DNA from: Dasypus novemcinctus
Taxonomy: Eukaryota > Chordata > Mammalia > Cingulata > Dasypodidae
NCBI RefSeq assembly: GCF_030445035.2
Contig: NC_080678.1
Location: forward strand, 115,298,599 to 115,362,598
Length of the DNA: 64,000 bases
Direction: 5' to 3'
The notes below the pieces were generated by a model that was not told the DNA's origin, searched no databases, and saw nothing but the letters and a program-made list of their open reading frames with translations. Of the stretch, positions 11,290 to 23,686 are shown one piece after another. The position numbers were made by a program, and so were the translations under genes. Numbering within the stretch: the stretch's first letter is position 1; each line of letters starts with the position of its first letter.

Positions 11290-11812
11290 CTGCTAGCCCT
11301 AAGCAAGGAGGAGCAAAATGGAAAATGGTAATAACCATAGTCAGCCGAGGCAGGTTAGCATAGGAAATGAGGGAAGGCAACTGGTCAGAAGGAGGCCATC
11401 ACCAGCACAGCCGAGACCTCACAAGGAACATAACCACGAGACTTAGTCCAGAAATCCCCTGAGGGGAGGCAGCTTCTGGGAAACAAAGCTGTAACCATTA
11501 CAACTGAAGAGTCCACCAAGAACCTGGTCACAAGGTCCTATTTGAAACTCCCGGGCTCAAAAGAAGCCCCGCAGAAATCCAAACAGAAAGGCCTCCTATT
11601 GGTTCCCTGAAAGCTAAAAGGTGAAGACGGAAGGCAACCAATCAGAACAGCAAATAGCTAGGTCCCCTCCCCAGCATGGGGAAAGGGGAGGAGGAAAGCA
11701 CTGGCCATAAAAAAGCCTACCCGGGCCCCAGTGCCGTCTCTGCCTGGAGGATGCCCACACTCACATCTCAGGGGCATACTTTCCCTTTTCTCTTATTTCT
11801 TAATACACCTGT
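11290..11812 (+). mobile_element. Possible ERV LTR remnant with promoter-like elements
   Basis: Order of signals resembles a retroviral LTR: CCAAT box in GGCAACCAATCAGAAC (about 11632), TATA-like CATAAAAAAGCC (about 11705), then a pyrimidine-rich stretch with CTTAATACACC. The 3' end is cut by the LTR starting at 11813. No TSD or 5' TG end was identified, so the boundaries are loose. Confidence 0.4.
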
Positions 11813-12411
11813 TGTAGTAGTCAGCCAAAGGGGTGCTGATGCAAAATACTGGAAATCTGTTGACTTTTATAAAGGGTATTTATTTGGGGTAGAAGCTCAC
11901 AGTTACCAGGCCATAAAGAGTAAGTTACTTCCCTCACCAGAGTCATGTTGGAGCAAGATGGCTGCCGATGTCTGCAAAGGTTCGGACTTCCTCTTCCTCT
12001 CAAGGCTCCACGGTCCCGGCTTCTTCCAATTTCAGCTGTAGGCTTGAATAAGTCTCATCTCTCTCCTGGGACTCGTTCCTCTCCAGGCTCAGCTGCTCTG
12101 CTCTCTCCACAAGGTCAGCTATCAGGCGAACGGCTCATCGCTCTTCCCGGGGCCTCTGCTGTGTCTAATGGAGCCTTCTTTCTTTCCTCAGATATCTGCT
12201 TCTCTGTTTATTTACTTCCAGGGCTCCAGCAAGGGGGCAGGGACTCAACATCCTCCTGATGTGGCCCAATCAAAGCCGTAATCATAATTTAATCAAGTAA
12301 GAGTAAAATCTCTGAATCCACTACAACCTAATGTACCCAGAGGAACAGACCAATTTACAAACATGATCCATTATCTATTTTTGGAATTCATAAATATATC
12401 AAATTGCTACA
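11813..12411 (-). mobile_element. ERVL-like solo LTR (antisense), lineage family
   Basis: On the + strand it starts TGTAGTAGTCAGCCAAAGGG and ends AAATTGCTACA, so the true orientation is minus (TGTAGCAATTT...CTACTACA). Shares GAAATCTGTTGACTTTTATA and GGAGCAAGATGGCTGC with the copies at 16078 and 47182. The TSD is not convincing. Length 599 bp. Confidence 0.78.
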
Positions 12412-12663
12412 CCCATCTACTTGCCTCATTAACCTGGTGCATCTGTGAATTCCTTCTCTCTACGTAGCCAAGAACCTAGAAGCCCAGTGCCAGCAACACT
12501 AAAATTGCTGTACCACTGAGGCTGCTATATAGGGACTGAACTGCCTGAGCAGGAACCAAAGAGCTAACAATGTGGTCACTGCTAGAGGTGCCATCAGAAT
12601 GCAGAAAGAACAGCTTCTTTCTTACTCCTGCTTCCAACTGGCAGACCCTAACAGGAAGCCTCA

Positions 12664-13166
12664 TGTCATCGTTTCCAGGTTTCTATGACAAATTCCACAC
12701 AATGGGTTGGCATAAACAATGGGATTTTTTTAGGAGGTACCAGGGATTGAACCTGGGACCTTGTACATGTAAAGCAGGTGTTCAACCACTGACTTCTACC
12801 CACTTCCCAACATTGGGAATTTATTGGCTCACAGTTTCAGAGGCTGGAAAGTTTGCTTCCTCTGGGGCTGGTAGCATCCTGGTGGACTGGCAATCCTTGG
12901 GTTTCTCGGCCTTTCCATCACCTGGCCAGGTCCTCTCCGTTCTCTTCTGGGTTCTGGTGACTTCCAGCTTCCAGCTCCTCCCTGTGGCTTTCTCTCCTAT
13001 AAACACTCAAGTGATAAGATTAATACCCATCCCTTAACTAATACCTATCCCTTAACTAAAAGTAACATCCTCAAAAGGTCCTATTCATGATGGTTTCACA
13101 CCTGCAGGAATGGCATTAAGATTAAGAACACGATTTCTCTGGGGTACGTAATTTAACCTACCGTGC
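12664..13166 (-). mobile_element. MaLR-like LTR (antisense), carrying a SINE
   Basis: Second copy of the family at 1763-2228. Blocks include GAATTTATTGGCTCACAGTT, TGATAAGATTAATACCCATC and CACACCTGCAGGAATGGC. A local duplication of the segment CCCATCCCTTAACTAA occurs near 13028-13062. A short antisense SINE (about 12725-12809) splits its first part. Confidence 0.55.
12725..12809 (-). mobile_element. Short monomeric DAS-type SINE (antisense)
   Basis: Single tRNA-like unit reading TTAGGAGGTACCAGGGATTG...CCACTTCC on the + strand. It lies between ACAATGGGAT and ACATTGGGAAT, an imperfect duplication. Confidence 0.8.
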
Positions 13167-13299
13167 CAGCTATCAAGGGAGTATAGGAGATGTGGACTGC
13201 AGGGTCCCAGGTCTAAGCGGGAGGGTTTGGAAGGACAAATGCGAAGCTGGAAAACAAGCACTCTCCAGCACTTCAGGGTAAGGAGTTTGGATATAATTC

Positions 13300-13985
13300 C
13301 ACAAACCACTTTCCTGAGCCCTGCATTGGATATGCAGAACAGGCTGCCAGTCACCTCATTCCACAGCTGTAAAATGAGAATGACCACAGTCACAACCTCA
13401 TAGGTTTGTTGTCAGGATTCAGGAGATAACTAGGTAGAAGACTTAGCACAGGGAGATGGATGAGGCTCAACCAATTGGGCTCCCATCTACCATATAGGAG
13501 GTCCAGGGTTCGATGCCCAGGGCCTCCTGGGAAGGCAAGCTGGCCCACGTGGAGTGCCAGCCAGGAGGGAATGCAGCCCTGCACAAGAGAGCTGCCCTGA
13601 GTGGGAATGCTCCCTCGCGAGGGAAAAGCTGCCCCATGCAGGAGTGCTGGCTTATGTGGAGAGCTCGCATAGCAGGATGACGCAACAAGAGATGTAGAGG
13701 AGAGAAAATAAGAAGACAGAGCAGAACAGGGCAGCTGAGGTGGTGCAAGAGAGTAATCACCTCTCTCCCACTCAGAAAGGTCCCAGGATGGGTCCCTGGA
13801 GCTGCCTAATGAGAATACAAGCAGACACAGAAGAACACACAGTGAATGGACACAGTAGGCAGACAACGGGGGAAATGGGGGAGGGTGGGAGGGAGAAAGA
13901 AATAAAAAATAAATCTTAAAAAAAAAAAAGATTTAGCACAGTGCCTGGCACTTAGTAAGGTCTGAATAAATGTTAACTATGTATG
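13300..13985 (+). repeat. MIR SINE remnant split by a younger SINE
   Basis: 13300-13451 holds CTGTAAAATGAGAATG and CATAGGTTTGTTGTCAGGATT. 13930-13985 holds GCACAGTGCCTGGCACTTAG and AATAAATGTT, the two ends of a MIR. The armadillo SINE at 13452-13929 sits exactly between them. Confidence 0.7.
13452..13929 (+). mobile_element. Long tRNA-derived SINE inserted in MIR
   Basis: Head GGGAGATGGATGAGGCTCAA with B box GGGTTCGATGCCC, GC-rich middle, and a second tRNA-like unit near 13735. The tail is AAATAAAAAATAAATCTT plus poly-A. Duplication GACTTAGCACAG / GATTTAGCACAG (13440-13451, 13930-13941) differs by one transition. Confidence 0.88.
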
Positions 13986-14702
13986 ACGCTGTACTGACAG
14001 TATGACCAGCATCACGTGGGGCATACTCCACCTTTTGGATGTGATAAAGAGGTCCCAGCATTTGGAAATGTCTTAAGGAGAGTTCAGTTTCAAAAAACTG
14101 CAAGGACCGGTGAATCTCCATTCCTAGCATCGCTCCCACAGGGCTCACGTGGAAGACCTTTGTAGTGTTCTGCTTCTACAGGCTCTGCTTGGGCCAAAAT
14201 GGGAAATCCAGAGTATATGGAGTGTGATGAGGGCTGAAGGAATCTGCTGGAAGAGTAGTACTGGGGTGTCAGAAAGACAGTGAGCATCATTCTGCTTAAC
14301 AATTGCTGTGTAACAAAATACCTCACAGCTTAGAGCCTTTTTCTTAGGATCACCGTCCTGCGGGTTGAGAATTTGGATAGGGCACAGGCCAGGGCTTGTT
14401 TGTGTTCTACAATGTCTGGGGCCTTGGCTGGTAACATTAGAAGGCACCATTAAAGAACAGCTGGGACTGGAGTCGCTGAAGGCCTCGCACTCCCAGGTCT
14501 GGTGCCTGGGCTGGGGCGACTAGAAGACTAGGACTGCCAACCAGAGGGCACACATGGGGCCTCCCTCTAGGCTGGGATCCTCACAGCACAGTGGCCGCGG
14601 GGTGACCGGACTTCTTATGTGGCGATTCTTGGCTCTAATCAGGGGCATTTCAGCTAACAAGATAAAAGCTGCATAGCCTTTTATGACCAAGTCTTGGAAG
14701 TC

Positions 14703-15480
14703 TCTTTTTTTTATTATTATTATTATATTTATTTTTAAAAGATACTTAGATTGCATGTTACATAAAAGATATATATATAAGGGATTTCCACATGTTCTAC
14801 TTCCCATACCTCCTACTTTCCCCCACATTAATAACTTCTTTCATTAGTGTTGTACATTCATTGCAGTTGATGAACACATTTTGGAGCATTGCCACTAAGC
14901 ATAGATTAGAGTTTACACTCTCTCCCACTCAATTCTGTAGGTTATGGCAGATTATATAATGGCCTGAATCTGTCATTACAATGTCATTCAGGTCATTTTC
15001 AAGTCCCGAAAATGCCCCCATATTACACCTCTTTTTCCCTCTCCCTGCCTTCAGCACCTTCAGTGGCCACTGCCTCCACATCAATGATATAATTTCTTCT
15101 ATTGCTAGAATCACAATAAGTCTGTAGTAGAATACCAGTAAGTCCACTCTAGTCCATATTTTATTCCCCAATCCTGAGAATTCTGGGATGGTGATACCCA
15201 CTCTACCTCTAATTGAGAGGGAGCTTCGATCTCATATGGCCAATGGATGGGGGAAGTTTCTTTGCGTCACTCCTGCTGCTCCCTACTGGTTAAAAGGGAG
15301 TCCCAAGCCCATCCAGATTCAAGGCAAGGGGAACGATACTCTACATTTTGATGGGGGAATGACAAGGTTCTAGAAGAGCTTGTGAGATCAGAGATATTGT
15401 TGTGACCATCTTTGGAAAATATAATCTGCCACAAGCCTGCAGGTTAAAACTCATACTTCCCATGGGTCTCGTTCCTTGAC
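14703..15480 (-). mobile_element. L1-type 3' UTR insertion (antisense), approximate
   Basis: Poly-T at 14704-14712 followed by ATTATTATTATTATTATA, then ACTTAGATTGCATGTTACAT and AT-rich text typical of L1 3' UTRs in this window. It has no open frame of note. The right boundary is uncertain because no TSD was resolved. Confidence 0.45.
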
Positions 15481-16077
15481 AGCCATCTTCAGAAGACCTG
15501 GTCTGAGTTCCCTGAGGAAGATGGAGCCAAAGGTCTTAGCCATCAGAGGAAGCCTCCCCATGAACCAGAAAAGGAGATCTGTGGCCTAGAATAAATCCTG
15601 AGAGAGTTCACTGGTAAACACACAGGGAGCATATATCACATGGCGGCTGGATACTGTGCCAGGGAGTCCCATCACGTAGGTCACTGAATGATCGTGATGA
15701 TGATGATGATATTTACTGTGTTCTTATTTGGGATCAGAAACACTTTTTTTTGTTTGTTTTTATTTTTCATTTAAACCCATAGTACCTGAAATGCACATCT
15801 TAGACACTAAAAAAGGTTGCAAATTAATGAGAGAAGGCTTTATCTTAAGTTAGGAAAAAAAGAAAAAAAACAACACAGCAAAATAAATCCAAAGAAAGCA
15901 GAAGGAAGGAAATATTAAGTCAAGAACAGAAATTGAAGAAGTAGAAAACAAATAAGGAATAGAGAGGATTTACAAAGCCAAAGGCTGACTCTTTGAAAGT
16001 CTCTGTAAAAATTGATAAATCTCTGGTCATACTGATAAAGAAAAAAAAGAAAGAAAGAAGACAAAAATAATCAATGT

Positions 16078-16687
16078 TGTATTGGCCAGCCAAAGGGGTT
16101 CTGATGCAAACTACTAGAAATCTGTTGGCTTTTATAAAGGGTATTTATTTGGGCTAGAGCTTACAGTCACAAAGCCATAAAGAATAAGATACTTCCCTCA
16201 CCAAAGTCTGTTGCCATAAATTGGAGCAAGATGGCTGCTGGTTTCTGTGAGGGTTCAGCCTTCCTCTTTCTCTTAAGGCTCCATGGTTCCAGCTTCTTCT
16301 GATCTCAGCTGTAGGCTGGCATAAGGCTCATCTCTCTTCCCAGGGCTTATCTCTTTCTGGGCTCCACTGCTCTGCTTTCTCCACAAGGCCAGCTATAAAC
16401 TATCAGGCAAATGGCTCAGCTCTCTCCCCAGGACTCCAGCGTCAAAACAGCAAGCTCTCTCCTCTGCCATGTCATTTTCTGTGTGAGTCTCTACCCACCA
16501 AGGGGGCAGGGACTCAACATCCTACTGATGTGGCTGAATCAAAAGCCCTAATCTTAACTTAATCAAATAAAAGTGAAACCTCTGAATTTAATACAGTCAA
16601 AGGGTATCATGCCCAGAGGAACAGACCAGTTTACAAACATAATCAGTATTTCTTTTTGGAATTCATCCATAATATCAAACTGCCACA
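16078..16687 (-). mobile_element. ERVL-like solo LTR (antisense)
   Basis: + strand ends TGTATTGGCCAGCC and AAACTGCCACA. Duplication AATGT / GATGT (16073-16077, 16688-16692) matches 4 of 5. It interrupts an A-rich L1 segment (about 15840-16770). Same family as 11813 and 47182. Length 610 bp. Confidence 0.82.
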
Positions 16688-16964
16688 GATGTCAAGAACG
16701 AAAAGAGGGAAATCACTGTGAATGCTACAAGCATTATAAAGAAAATAAGTGGCTATTATAAACAAATTTTGTGCCAATAAAATTGAAAATGTATACGAAA
16801 TGGACAAATTGCTTGAAAAATAAAATTTACCAAAACTTGACTCAACTTGAAATAAGAAATCTGAATAATCCCAGACTGAAAATTCAAATTTAAAGAAATT
16901 GAATCAGAAGTCAAAATTTTTCTCACAAAGAAAACTTCTGCTTCCATTGAAGAGTTCTGATTAT

Positions 16965-17866
16965 TATTATTATTATTATTATTTTTTTTTTTAGAGTTCA
17001 TTGTTTATTTGGTATAGTTCTATGGCTTTTTAAAATTATGTATTCAATTTCTATAATATAATCTAATATTTCCCTTTTAATCATATTCAGATATATATTT
17101 CAGTTCTGTTAATTATATTCACAATGTTGTGTTTTTTTTCCCTTAGTTATAATTTTTTTTAATTGACTTTGTAATAATATTACATTAAAAATATATATGT
17201 GAGGTCCCATTCAACCCCACCCCCCACCCCCCCTCTCCCCCCCCAACAACACTCGTTCCCATCATCATGACACATCCATTGGATTTGGTAAGTACATCTT
17301 TGGGCATCTCTGCACCTCATAGACAATGGTCCACATCATGGCCCATACTCTCCCCCATTCCCTCCAGTGGGCCCTGTGAGGATTTACAATGTCCGGTGAT
17401 TACTTCTGAAGCACCATCCAGGGCAGCTCCATGTCCCAAAGACGCCTCCACCTCTCATCTCTTCCTACCTTTCCCCATACCCATCGTCCACCATGTCCAC
17501 TTTTCCCAATCCAATGCCACCTCTTCTATGTGGACATTGGATTGGTTGTGTCCATTGCACCTCTAAGTCAAGAGGAGGCTCAGATTCCACATGGATGCTG
17601 GATGCCATCCTCCCATTTTCAGTTGTAATCACTCTAGGCTCCATGGTGTGGTGGTTGTCCTTCTTCAACTCCATCTTAGCTGAGTGTGGTAAGTCCAATA
17701 AATCAGATTGTAGGTGCTGGAGTCTGTTGAGGCTCAGGACCTGGCTATCACATTGTCAGTCCAGAGATTCAAATCCCCTAAATATATCTTAAACCCCAAC
17801 GTTAACTGCACCTCCAGCACATTAGCATGAAAGTCTTATGAAGGGAGATCCCATCTGAGTCCAGAT
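16965..17866 (-). mobile_element. Retroposed element with L1-like 3' end (antisense)
   Basis: Starts in a (TTA)n plus poly-T tail (16964-16992), passes L1-like 3' UTR text, then a second A/T tract near 17152, then TGTAATAATATTACATT and a body shared with 26841-28287, for example CTCCATGGTGTGGTGGTTG versus CACCACACCATGGAGCC. Flanked by GAGTTCTGATTATTAT-type duplications near 16953 and 17870. See the copy at 26841. Confidence 0.6.
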
Positions 17867-17919
17867 GAGTTCTGATTATTATAATACCCCTTTGGAGAAA
17901 GTTAGGATTCTCTTTTCCT

Positions 17920-18030
17920 GATAAGGAAACTGGAGCTCAGAGAGTTGTAGCAATTTGCCTAAGGTCACAGAGTCAATAAAGATCAAAGGCAGGGATCTTA
18001 GCTGTTATACTTTCTAGTCTCCTCTTCAAA
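17920..18030 (+). repeat. MIR SINE fragment
   Basis: GATAAGGAAACTGGAGCTCA followed by GTTGTAGCAATTTGCCTAAG and GGTCACAGAGTC is a classic MIR core. Confidence 0.75.
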
Positions 18031-18324
18031 TGCTAAAATTAGCCGCATATTGCTGAGACCAGCTCAGCAGTAGGTCTGCATGAAGGGAAGTCAACACAGA
18101 ATTGAAGAAATAAAAGGACAGAGAGAAAGACACAAGAGAGGAAACAAAGATGGGACCAGGGAACTTTACAGCTTTTGAAACTGAGAGCCTCAACCCTAGT
18201 TTCCACATCCTATTTATCCTCCCGGTTTTATTTCTCACCCAGACTTTCCAGGTGTTTGAGTTTCTGGCTCCTGCTCTTGAGGTGGGTTGGGAACGGCAGG
18301 TCTTGGGGTTTGGGGTGTCTGGAG

Positions 18325-18545
18325 CAGAGATGGTAAAGCTGTGGACTATGGGCCACATACGGCCTGCTGCCCTTTATGATAAAGTTTTTAGAAAACAGTC
18401 ACACTCCTTTGTTTACGTGGTGTCCCTCCCTTGGTTGCTTTCATGCTGCAGCAGAAGAGTTTAAGTCACCGCAACAGAGATCGTCTGACCCATGAGGCAG
18501 AAAATACTCTTCGGCCCTTTACAGAAAGAGTTTGCTGACCTCTGT
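18325..18545 (+). mobile_element. Ancient MER-type DNA transposon fragment
   Basis: Contains GTGGACTATGGGCCACATAC, ACAGTCACACTCCTTTGTTT and CTTTACAGAAAGAGTTTGCT, typical of an old non-autonomous DNA transposon common in mammals. A second copy in the same relative layout is at 53105-53330. Confidence 0.6.
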
Positions 18546-18549
18546 TCTA

Positions 18550-21148
18550 GAGAAAGGAGAAATTCAGATTTTTGTGTGAACTCTCCTTGTTTTTAAATGA
18601 AGGAAACTAATTCTAACTTCTTGTTCATTTTAAAAACTTGACTGTTAAGAACTTCTTTCCATGCCCAATAAGTGTGACTCTCTGTCATTTCTAAAAACAT
18701 GGAGTAGTATGACTTATTTAACCATTCCTTTATTAATGAGTATTGAGGCAGTTAGGTTTCAACTGTCTTCCAGCAGGAGGAGTAAGGACGTGGCTCACTG
18801 GTGGTGGGGGCACTGGGGTCTGCAGCCCCACCTTTGCCAGCCCTGGGTGGGTGGGGGGGGGCGGAGAGAAGGAGCGAGCGAGCCTGTGCATGGCTTTATC
18901 CGATGCCATCTGGGACTTTCCCTGGCTGATCCCATTGTGTGGCCTTTTGATGTAGTACATGTTGGCTGTAAGTACAGCTCTTTGTGGAGCCCAGTGAATC
19001 CTTCTAGTTGAATCATTGAATATAGGGTGGTCACGGGGAACCCCGAAGCAGGATGGGTCATTGTAGACTCAGTTCCAGCATTACAAAATAATCCAGAGCA
19101 CATGCCTACATTGTGACGATAATGAAAATGAAATCGCTAACACGTCCACAGTGCTTCCGATGTATCAGGTGCTGTTCCATATAGATGAACTAATTTACTC
19201 CTCACAGCCATCCTTAGAGGTACCCCTGTTGTACATATGAGGAAACTGAGGCATGCCGAGATGAAGAGTCTTGCTCATCACTCAGCTCAGAAGTGGCACC
19301 TGGGCTGGGAATGGCAGATGCTTTGGATCTTCCAAGTGCAGGACTCTCCTGGGAATGGTGGTTGGGGTGGGTGTCCTCTCCAGGAACGAGCTTCAGGCTC
19401 AAGTGGCTAAATGTAAATGTCACCTTTGTGATGGAGGGTGCATCAGTGGGGATAAGCTGGGGTAACAGATCCCTCCACATTGAAGGTCTGTAGCTTGCTG
19501 ACCCTACAGGTGCACCCCAGGTGGGCTGGGACTGTTCTCCGTGCCACCCCACTCCAGTTCCCAGGCTTCAGGAGCAGCCAGCACCTCCACAGGCTGCTGC
19601 ATTCGGGGCCAAGGGAGGGTCCCACACCTGCAAGTGGCTGTTCCAGCTCCCCAGGGCAGCTCATGGCTCATTGGCCGGAAGAGTCACATGGCCCCAGCCA
19701 CCCCCACCAGGGCCAGGAAGTAGATCTTAACCGGAGCCCAGAAGGCGGAGAGTAGAACTGGTCAGGGAACAACACCTGGAGCTGTGTAGCGAGGATTAGG
19801 AAAAAAAGACTCTACGTTCCTGACCCCAGGGGGTGAGGACTGTTCCTTGCAGGAAGAGGCCCTGGTTGAGAAGAGGTAGGCGGGCGCTGATTCTGCCCAA
19901 GGCAGAAGTGAGAAAACAGGGCGAGTAGCTAAGTCCTTTCAGAGCCCAAGCAAGTGATTTCCATGACAACTGTTCAGTTAAAGAGCAAGTGTAGTTCTGG
20001 GTGAGGGAACACTGAGGAGTTGTGGCTAGGATGGACTCACACGGCCTTGGGGGTGCAGAGAAGAGAGAAGAGCCCCGCGGGGTCTGCAGCCTCCTGAGGG
20101 GGAGGTTCACCTCTTCCCCCGGGGGTCAGCAAGCACAGAGGGATTGGGAAGGGAGTTTGCTGAAAAAAGCAAACGCAGAGAGTGGGAGTGTGTGAAGGCG
20201 GGTGCTGGGGCAGCAGAGAAGCACCTGGAGGCCTGCTTCTGAGGTGGTGGCTTGGCGGTCAGGCTGGCTGGCAGGGCTGCAGGACAGGTGTCAAAATGCT
20301 TGCCCACCAGCATTAAAATTCAGATTTGGGGGAAAAAGGGGGAACGAGGCCCCAGAAGTAATCCAGACTGGGAAGTCATCCATGTGTGGCTTTGAGTCAG
20401 CTTTTGACCTTTGCTCTCTGTGTTTGAACTTGAGCTCCCTGAGCCTCAGTTTTCCTAACTATGGAATAGGGCTAAATATGCCTGCTAGCAGGGTGATGGT
20501 GAAGGTTGGCTAATGTAGACTCAGAGTGGCTCACAGTGGGTCCTCTCTCTGCAATGTGCCCATACCTCCCTCTCTTTGGATAGGGTGGATGGCAAAGAGA
20601 TTTCATCTCAGGCCAAAACTCTGAATGCTCAGTAATGCCTCCTTAGAGCACTGTGTTAAGAAGGATTCCAAAGCTCAGTTACAACTGATTATTGTTGTCT
20701 GTCATGGTCATGGGAGGTGGGCCACTGATTTAGCATCCCTGATTGAGCCTGGCTTTCCGTCTGAGCCTTGTTTCTTACCAGGACCTTCCATGCCTCCTTC
20801 ACGCTGCACAAACTTGCTGGAGGTCGGCTCCCTGCCCCTGAGCCTGCTGTGTGCTTCCTGCCTGCTGCAGAGCCCTTGTGCACCTGCCTTCTCCTGCTGT
20901 GGCCGCGCTCCCTTGCACCTTAGTTTATCCAGACTGATCCCCTCCTGCAGGGATCAGTTCAGAACCCTTGCCAGGGAAGCGCCCCACACTTGCTGCCTGG
21001 CCTTGCAGGGCCAGATGATGCCATCTTTTCCCGAACTTCCACAATATCTACCACCTCTTCCGTGTCCTTGGCACACATCTCTTGGCAGTACCCCATGTAG
21101 GATTGGCGCCTCTTCTCTGGCAGCTCACCTCTTCCTGGCTGGAAGGTG
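18550..21148. other. Non-genic unique sequence with MIR/L2 scraps
   Basis: No gene recognised. MIR-like pieces at about 19120-19300 (GAGGAAACTGAGGCATGCCG) and, antisense, about 20395-20520 (GAGCCTCAGTTTTCCTAACT). 20750-21140 has L2-like wording but is too diverged to be sure. Reading frames here are short and without domains. Confidence 0.5.
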
Positions 21149-21348
21149 NNNNNNNNNNNNNNNNNNNNNNNNNNNNNNNNNNNNNNNNNNNNNNNNNNNN
21201 NNNNNNNNNNNNNNNNNNNNNNNNNNNNNNNNNNNNNNNNNNNNNNNNNNNNNNNNNNNNNNNNNNNNNNNNNNNNNNNNNNNNNNNNNNNNNNNNNNNN
21301 NNNNNNNNNNNNNNNNNNNNNNNNNNNNNNNNNNNNNNNNNNNNNNNN
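21149..21348. other. Assembly gap (200 N)
   Basis: A run of exactly 200 undetermined bases. The true length is unknown. Any frame crossing it is meaningless. Confidence 1.
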
Positions 21349-22511
21349 ACAGTGCACAGGACAGGCAGCTGGGCAGCCCGTGGCCCCTCACCCCTCAGTG
21401 AGCTAAGGGCGGGAGTGTCCGTGGATGGTGAGATACAATCAGTCGAGTTAGCTTTGTGTTCTGCTAAGAACAAAATAAGTACGCATGTACAAACAACGAA
21501 ATAGAAACCGAGCAAATTTCAGAGGTTCCACATTCACTTTAAATGTTCTTATATTTGCATTTTAAGCTGGCATTGCACAATATAAAGATGAATGGTAAAA
21601 CTCACATCAACCATTTACGGTTTTATTTTTTTTTTTACTTAGAACAGCATTAATTAGCAAATAAAAAGTACCATGACAAGTTGAGAGATGGCAGAAGAAA
21701 AGTCTAGAAAGTGCCTTTTTCCCACTTTCTGAGAGACTTTGCCCTTTCATTCTGCGATGAGCCCACCCCGTCTGCAGCTGCCTCTCCCCTGCAGGGCCGT
21801 GGTCTGGCGAAGAGGATGCCTGAGGGGGGGCCCTGGGGCTCATGGAGCTCCCGGAGGGCACCTCTCACAGGAGAGGACCCGGGGGGGGCCGCCAGGATGT
21901 GGGTCGGAAACAGCAGGGGTGTTGTTGCTTTCAGATAGCTTCAAACAGGGTTTTTAAAATTTGAAGTATATCATTCATACATGAGCATACAAGTGTATAG
22001 TGAAAGCTGTGAACTTATAAAACAAAAACGCATAACTTCATCCAGGGCTCCCATGCATCACCCACACCACACCTTGCATTGTTGTGAAATATTTGTTACC
22101 TACTATGAAAGAGCATCATCAACATATTACTACTAACTATAGTCCATATTTTACTTTGGTGTATTTTCCTCCAACCCATCTAATTATTAACATCCTGTAT
22201 CAAGCAGGTTTTATTATAGAAGTAATACATGTTCAGTGTGGAAATTTTAGAAAATGGAGAAAAGCACCAAAAAAATAAGAATCACTGATAAACCCAGGAC
22301 CCAGAGAGAACCACTATTATTCTGGGATTTACCACCAAGTATTTCTTTTCAGGCATAGACACAAATGTACACACACAGGAAAAGTATATACGTGTAATTT
22401 TTATTTTTATTCTTTATCACCCTAGTATAAAAGTGACCTTCTTTGGTCTATGGTCTATGAATTTTATTAGCTCCATCACCCCAGAAATGTCATGCTGCCC
22501 CTTTGCAATCA

Positions 22512-22527
22512 CCCCCCCCCCCCCCCC
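22512..22527 (+). repeat. Poly-C tract
   Basis: Sixteen consecutive C within ATCACCCC...CCAGGG. Prone to length error in sequencing. Confidence 0.95.
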
Positions 22528-23270
22528 AGGGAAAGCACTCATCCATTCTTGGTCCCTAAACCTTCACCTTTTCAAGAATGTTATCTAAATGTAGCCTTTT
22601 GAGACGGAATTCTTTTATTCAGCAAGAGGCTCTGAGATCATCCAAGCTGTTTGCTTCTTTTTATTGCTGAGCAGTATTCCAGGGTGTGGCTGACTCCCAG
22701 CTCATTTATCCGTGCACACTGGGCTTGTTTCCAGTTTTGGCAATTACAAATAGAGCTGCTATAAACATTCATGTACAGGTAGCCACGTGATCACATAAGC
22801 TTGAATTTCCCTGGGATAAACGCTCAGGAGTGGTGAGTGTGTGCATGACTTTATCAGAAACTGCCACGCGTTTCCCAGTGGCTGCATCATTCCATGATCC
22901 CATCAGCAATGAATGTTTTAGCTGCTCCTCACCCCTGCCAGCACTTGGTCTTGACAGCAGTTCTGAAAACCTGAGCCATTCCAGTAGGCATGTGACAGTA
23001 CCTCACTGTGGTTTTGAGCTGCATTGCCTGGTGGCTAACAATGCTGAGCATCCTTTCACGGGCTTATCTGCCACCTGGATATCCACTTGTGTTGAGAGCC
23101 TGTTTAACAATGAGCCAGTTTCCAGTGAGCTTGCTTGCTCTCTTCCTACTGAGTCTTGAGATTTCTTTGTATTTTCTGATAGTCCTTTATCAGATATGTG
23201 ATCCCCCCCCACCAATCTTCACCTGTCTTTTTGTGATATTAACAGCATCTTTCACAAAGCAGACATTTCA

Positions 23271-23647
23271 GGGAAACGGACTTTGGCCCAGTGGTTAGGG
23301 CCTCTGTCTACCATATGGGAGGTCCGCGGTTCAAACCCCGGGCCTCCTTGACCCGTGTGGAGCTGGCCCATGCGCAGTGCTAATGCGCGCAAGGAGTGCC
23401 GTGCCACGCAAGGGTGTCCCCCACGTGGGGAAGCCCCACGCGCAAGGAGTGCGCCCATGAGGAAAGCCGCCCAGCGTGAAAGAAAGTGCAGCGTGCCGAG
23501 GAATGGCGCCGCCCACACTTCCCGTGCCGCTGACGACAACAGAAGCGGATAAAAGAAAACAAGACGCAGCAAATAGACACCAAGAACAGACAACCAGGGG
23601 AGGGGGGGAAATTAAATAAATAAATAAATCTTTAAAAAAAAAAAAAA
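23271..23647 (+). mobile_element. DAS-III-like armadillo SINE, little diverged
   Basis: Very similar to the copy at 4972: CGGACTTTGGCCCAGTGGTT, B box GGTTCAAACCCC, GCGCAAGGAGTGC units, AAATAAATAAATAAATCTTT tail. Duplication GCAGACATTTCA at 23259-23270 and 23648-23659 is perfect. CpG-rich, so probably a young subfamily. Confidence 0.93.
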
Positions 23648-23686
23648 GCAGACATTTCAAATTTTAATGAAGTCCTATTTACCTAC

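Noticed and set aside
20625-21515. Long frames crossing the N gap
   Set aside because: The Ns are translated as unknown residues; the real sequence on each side has no recognisable domain.
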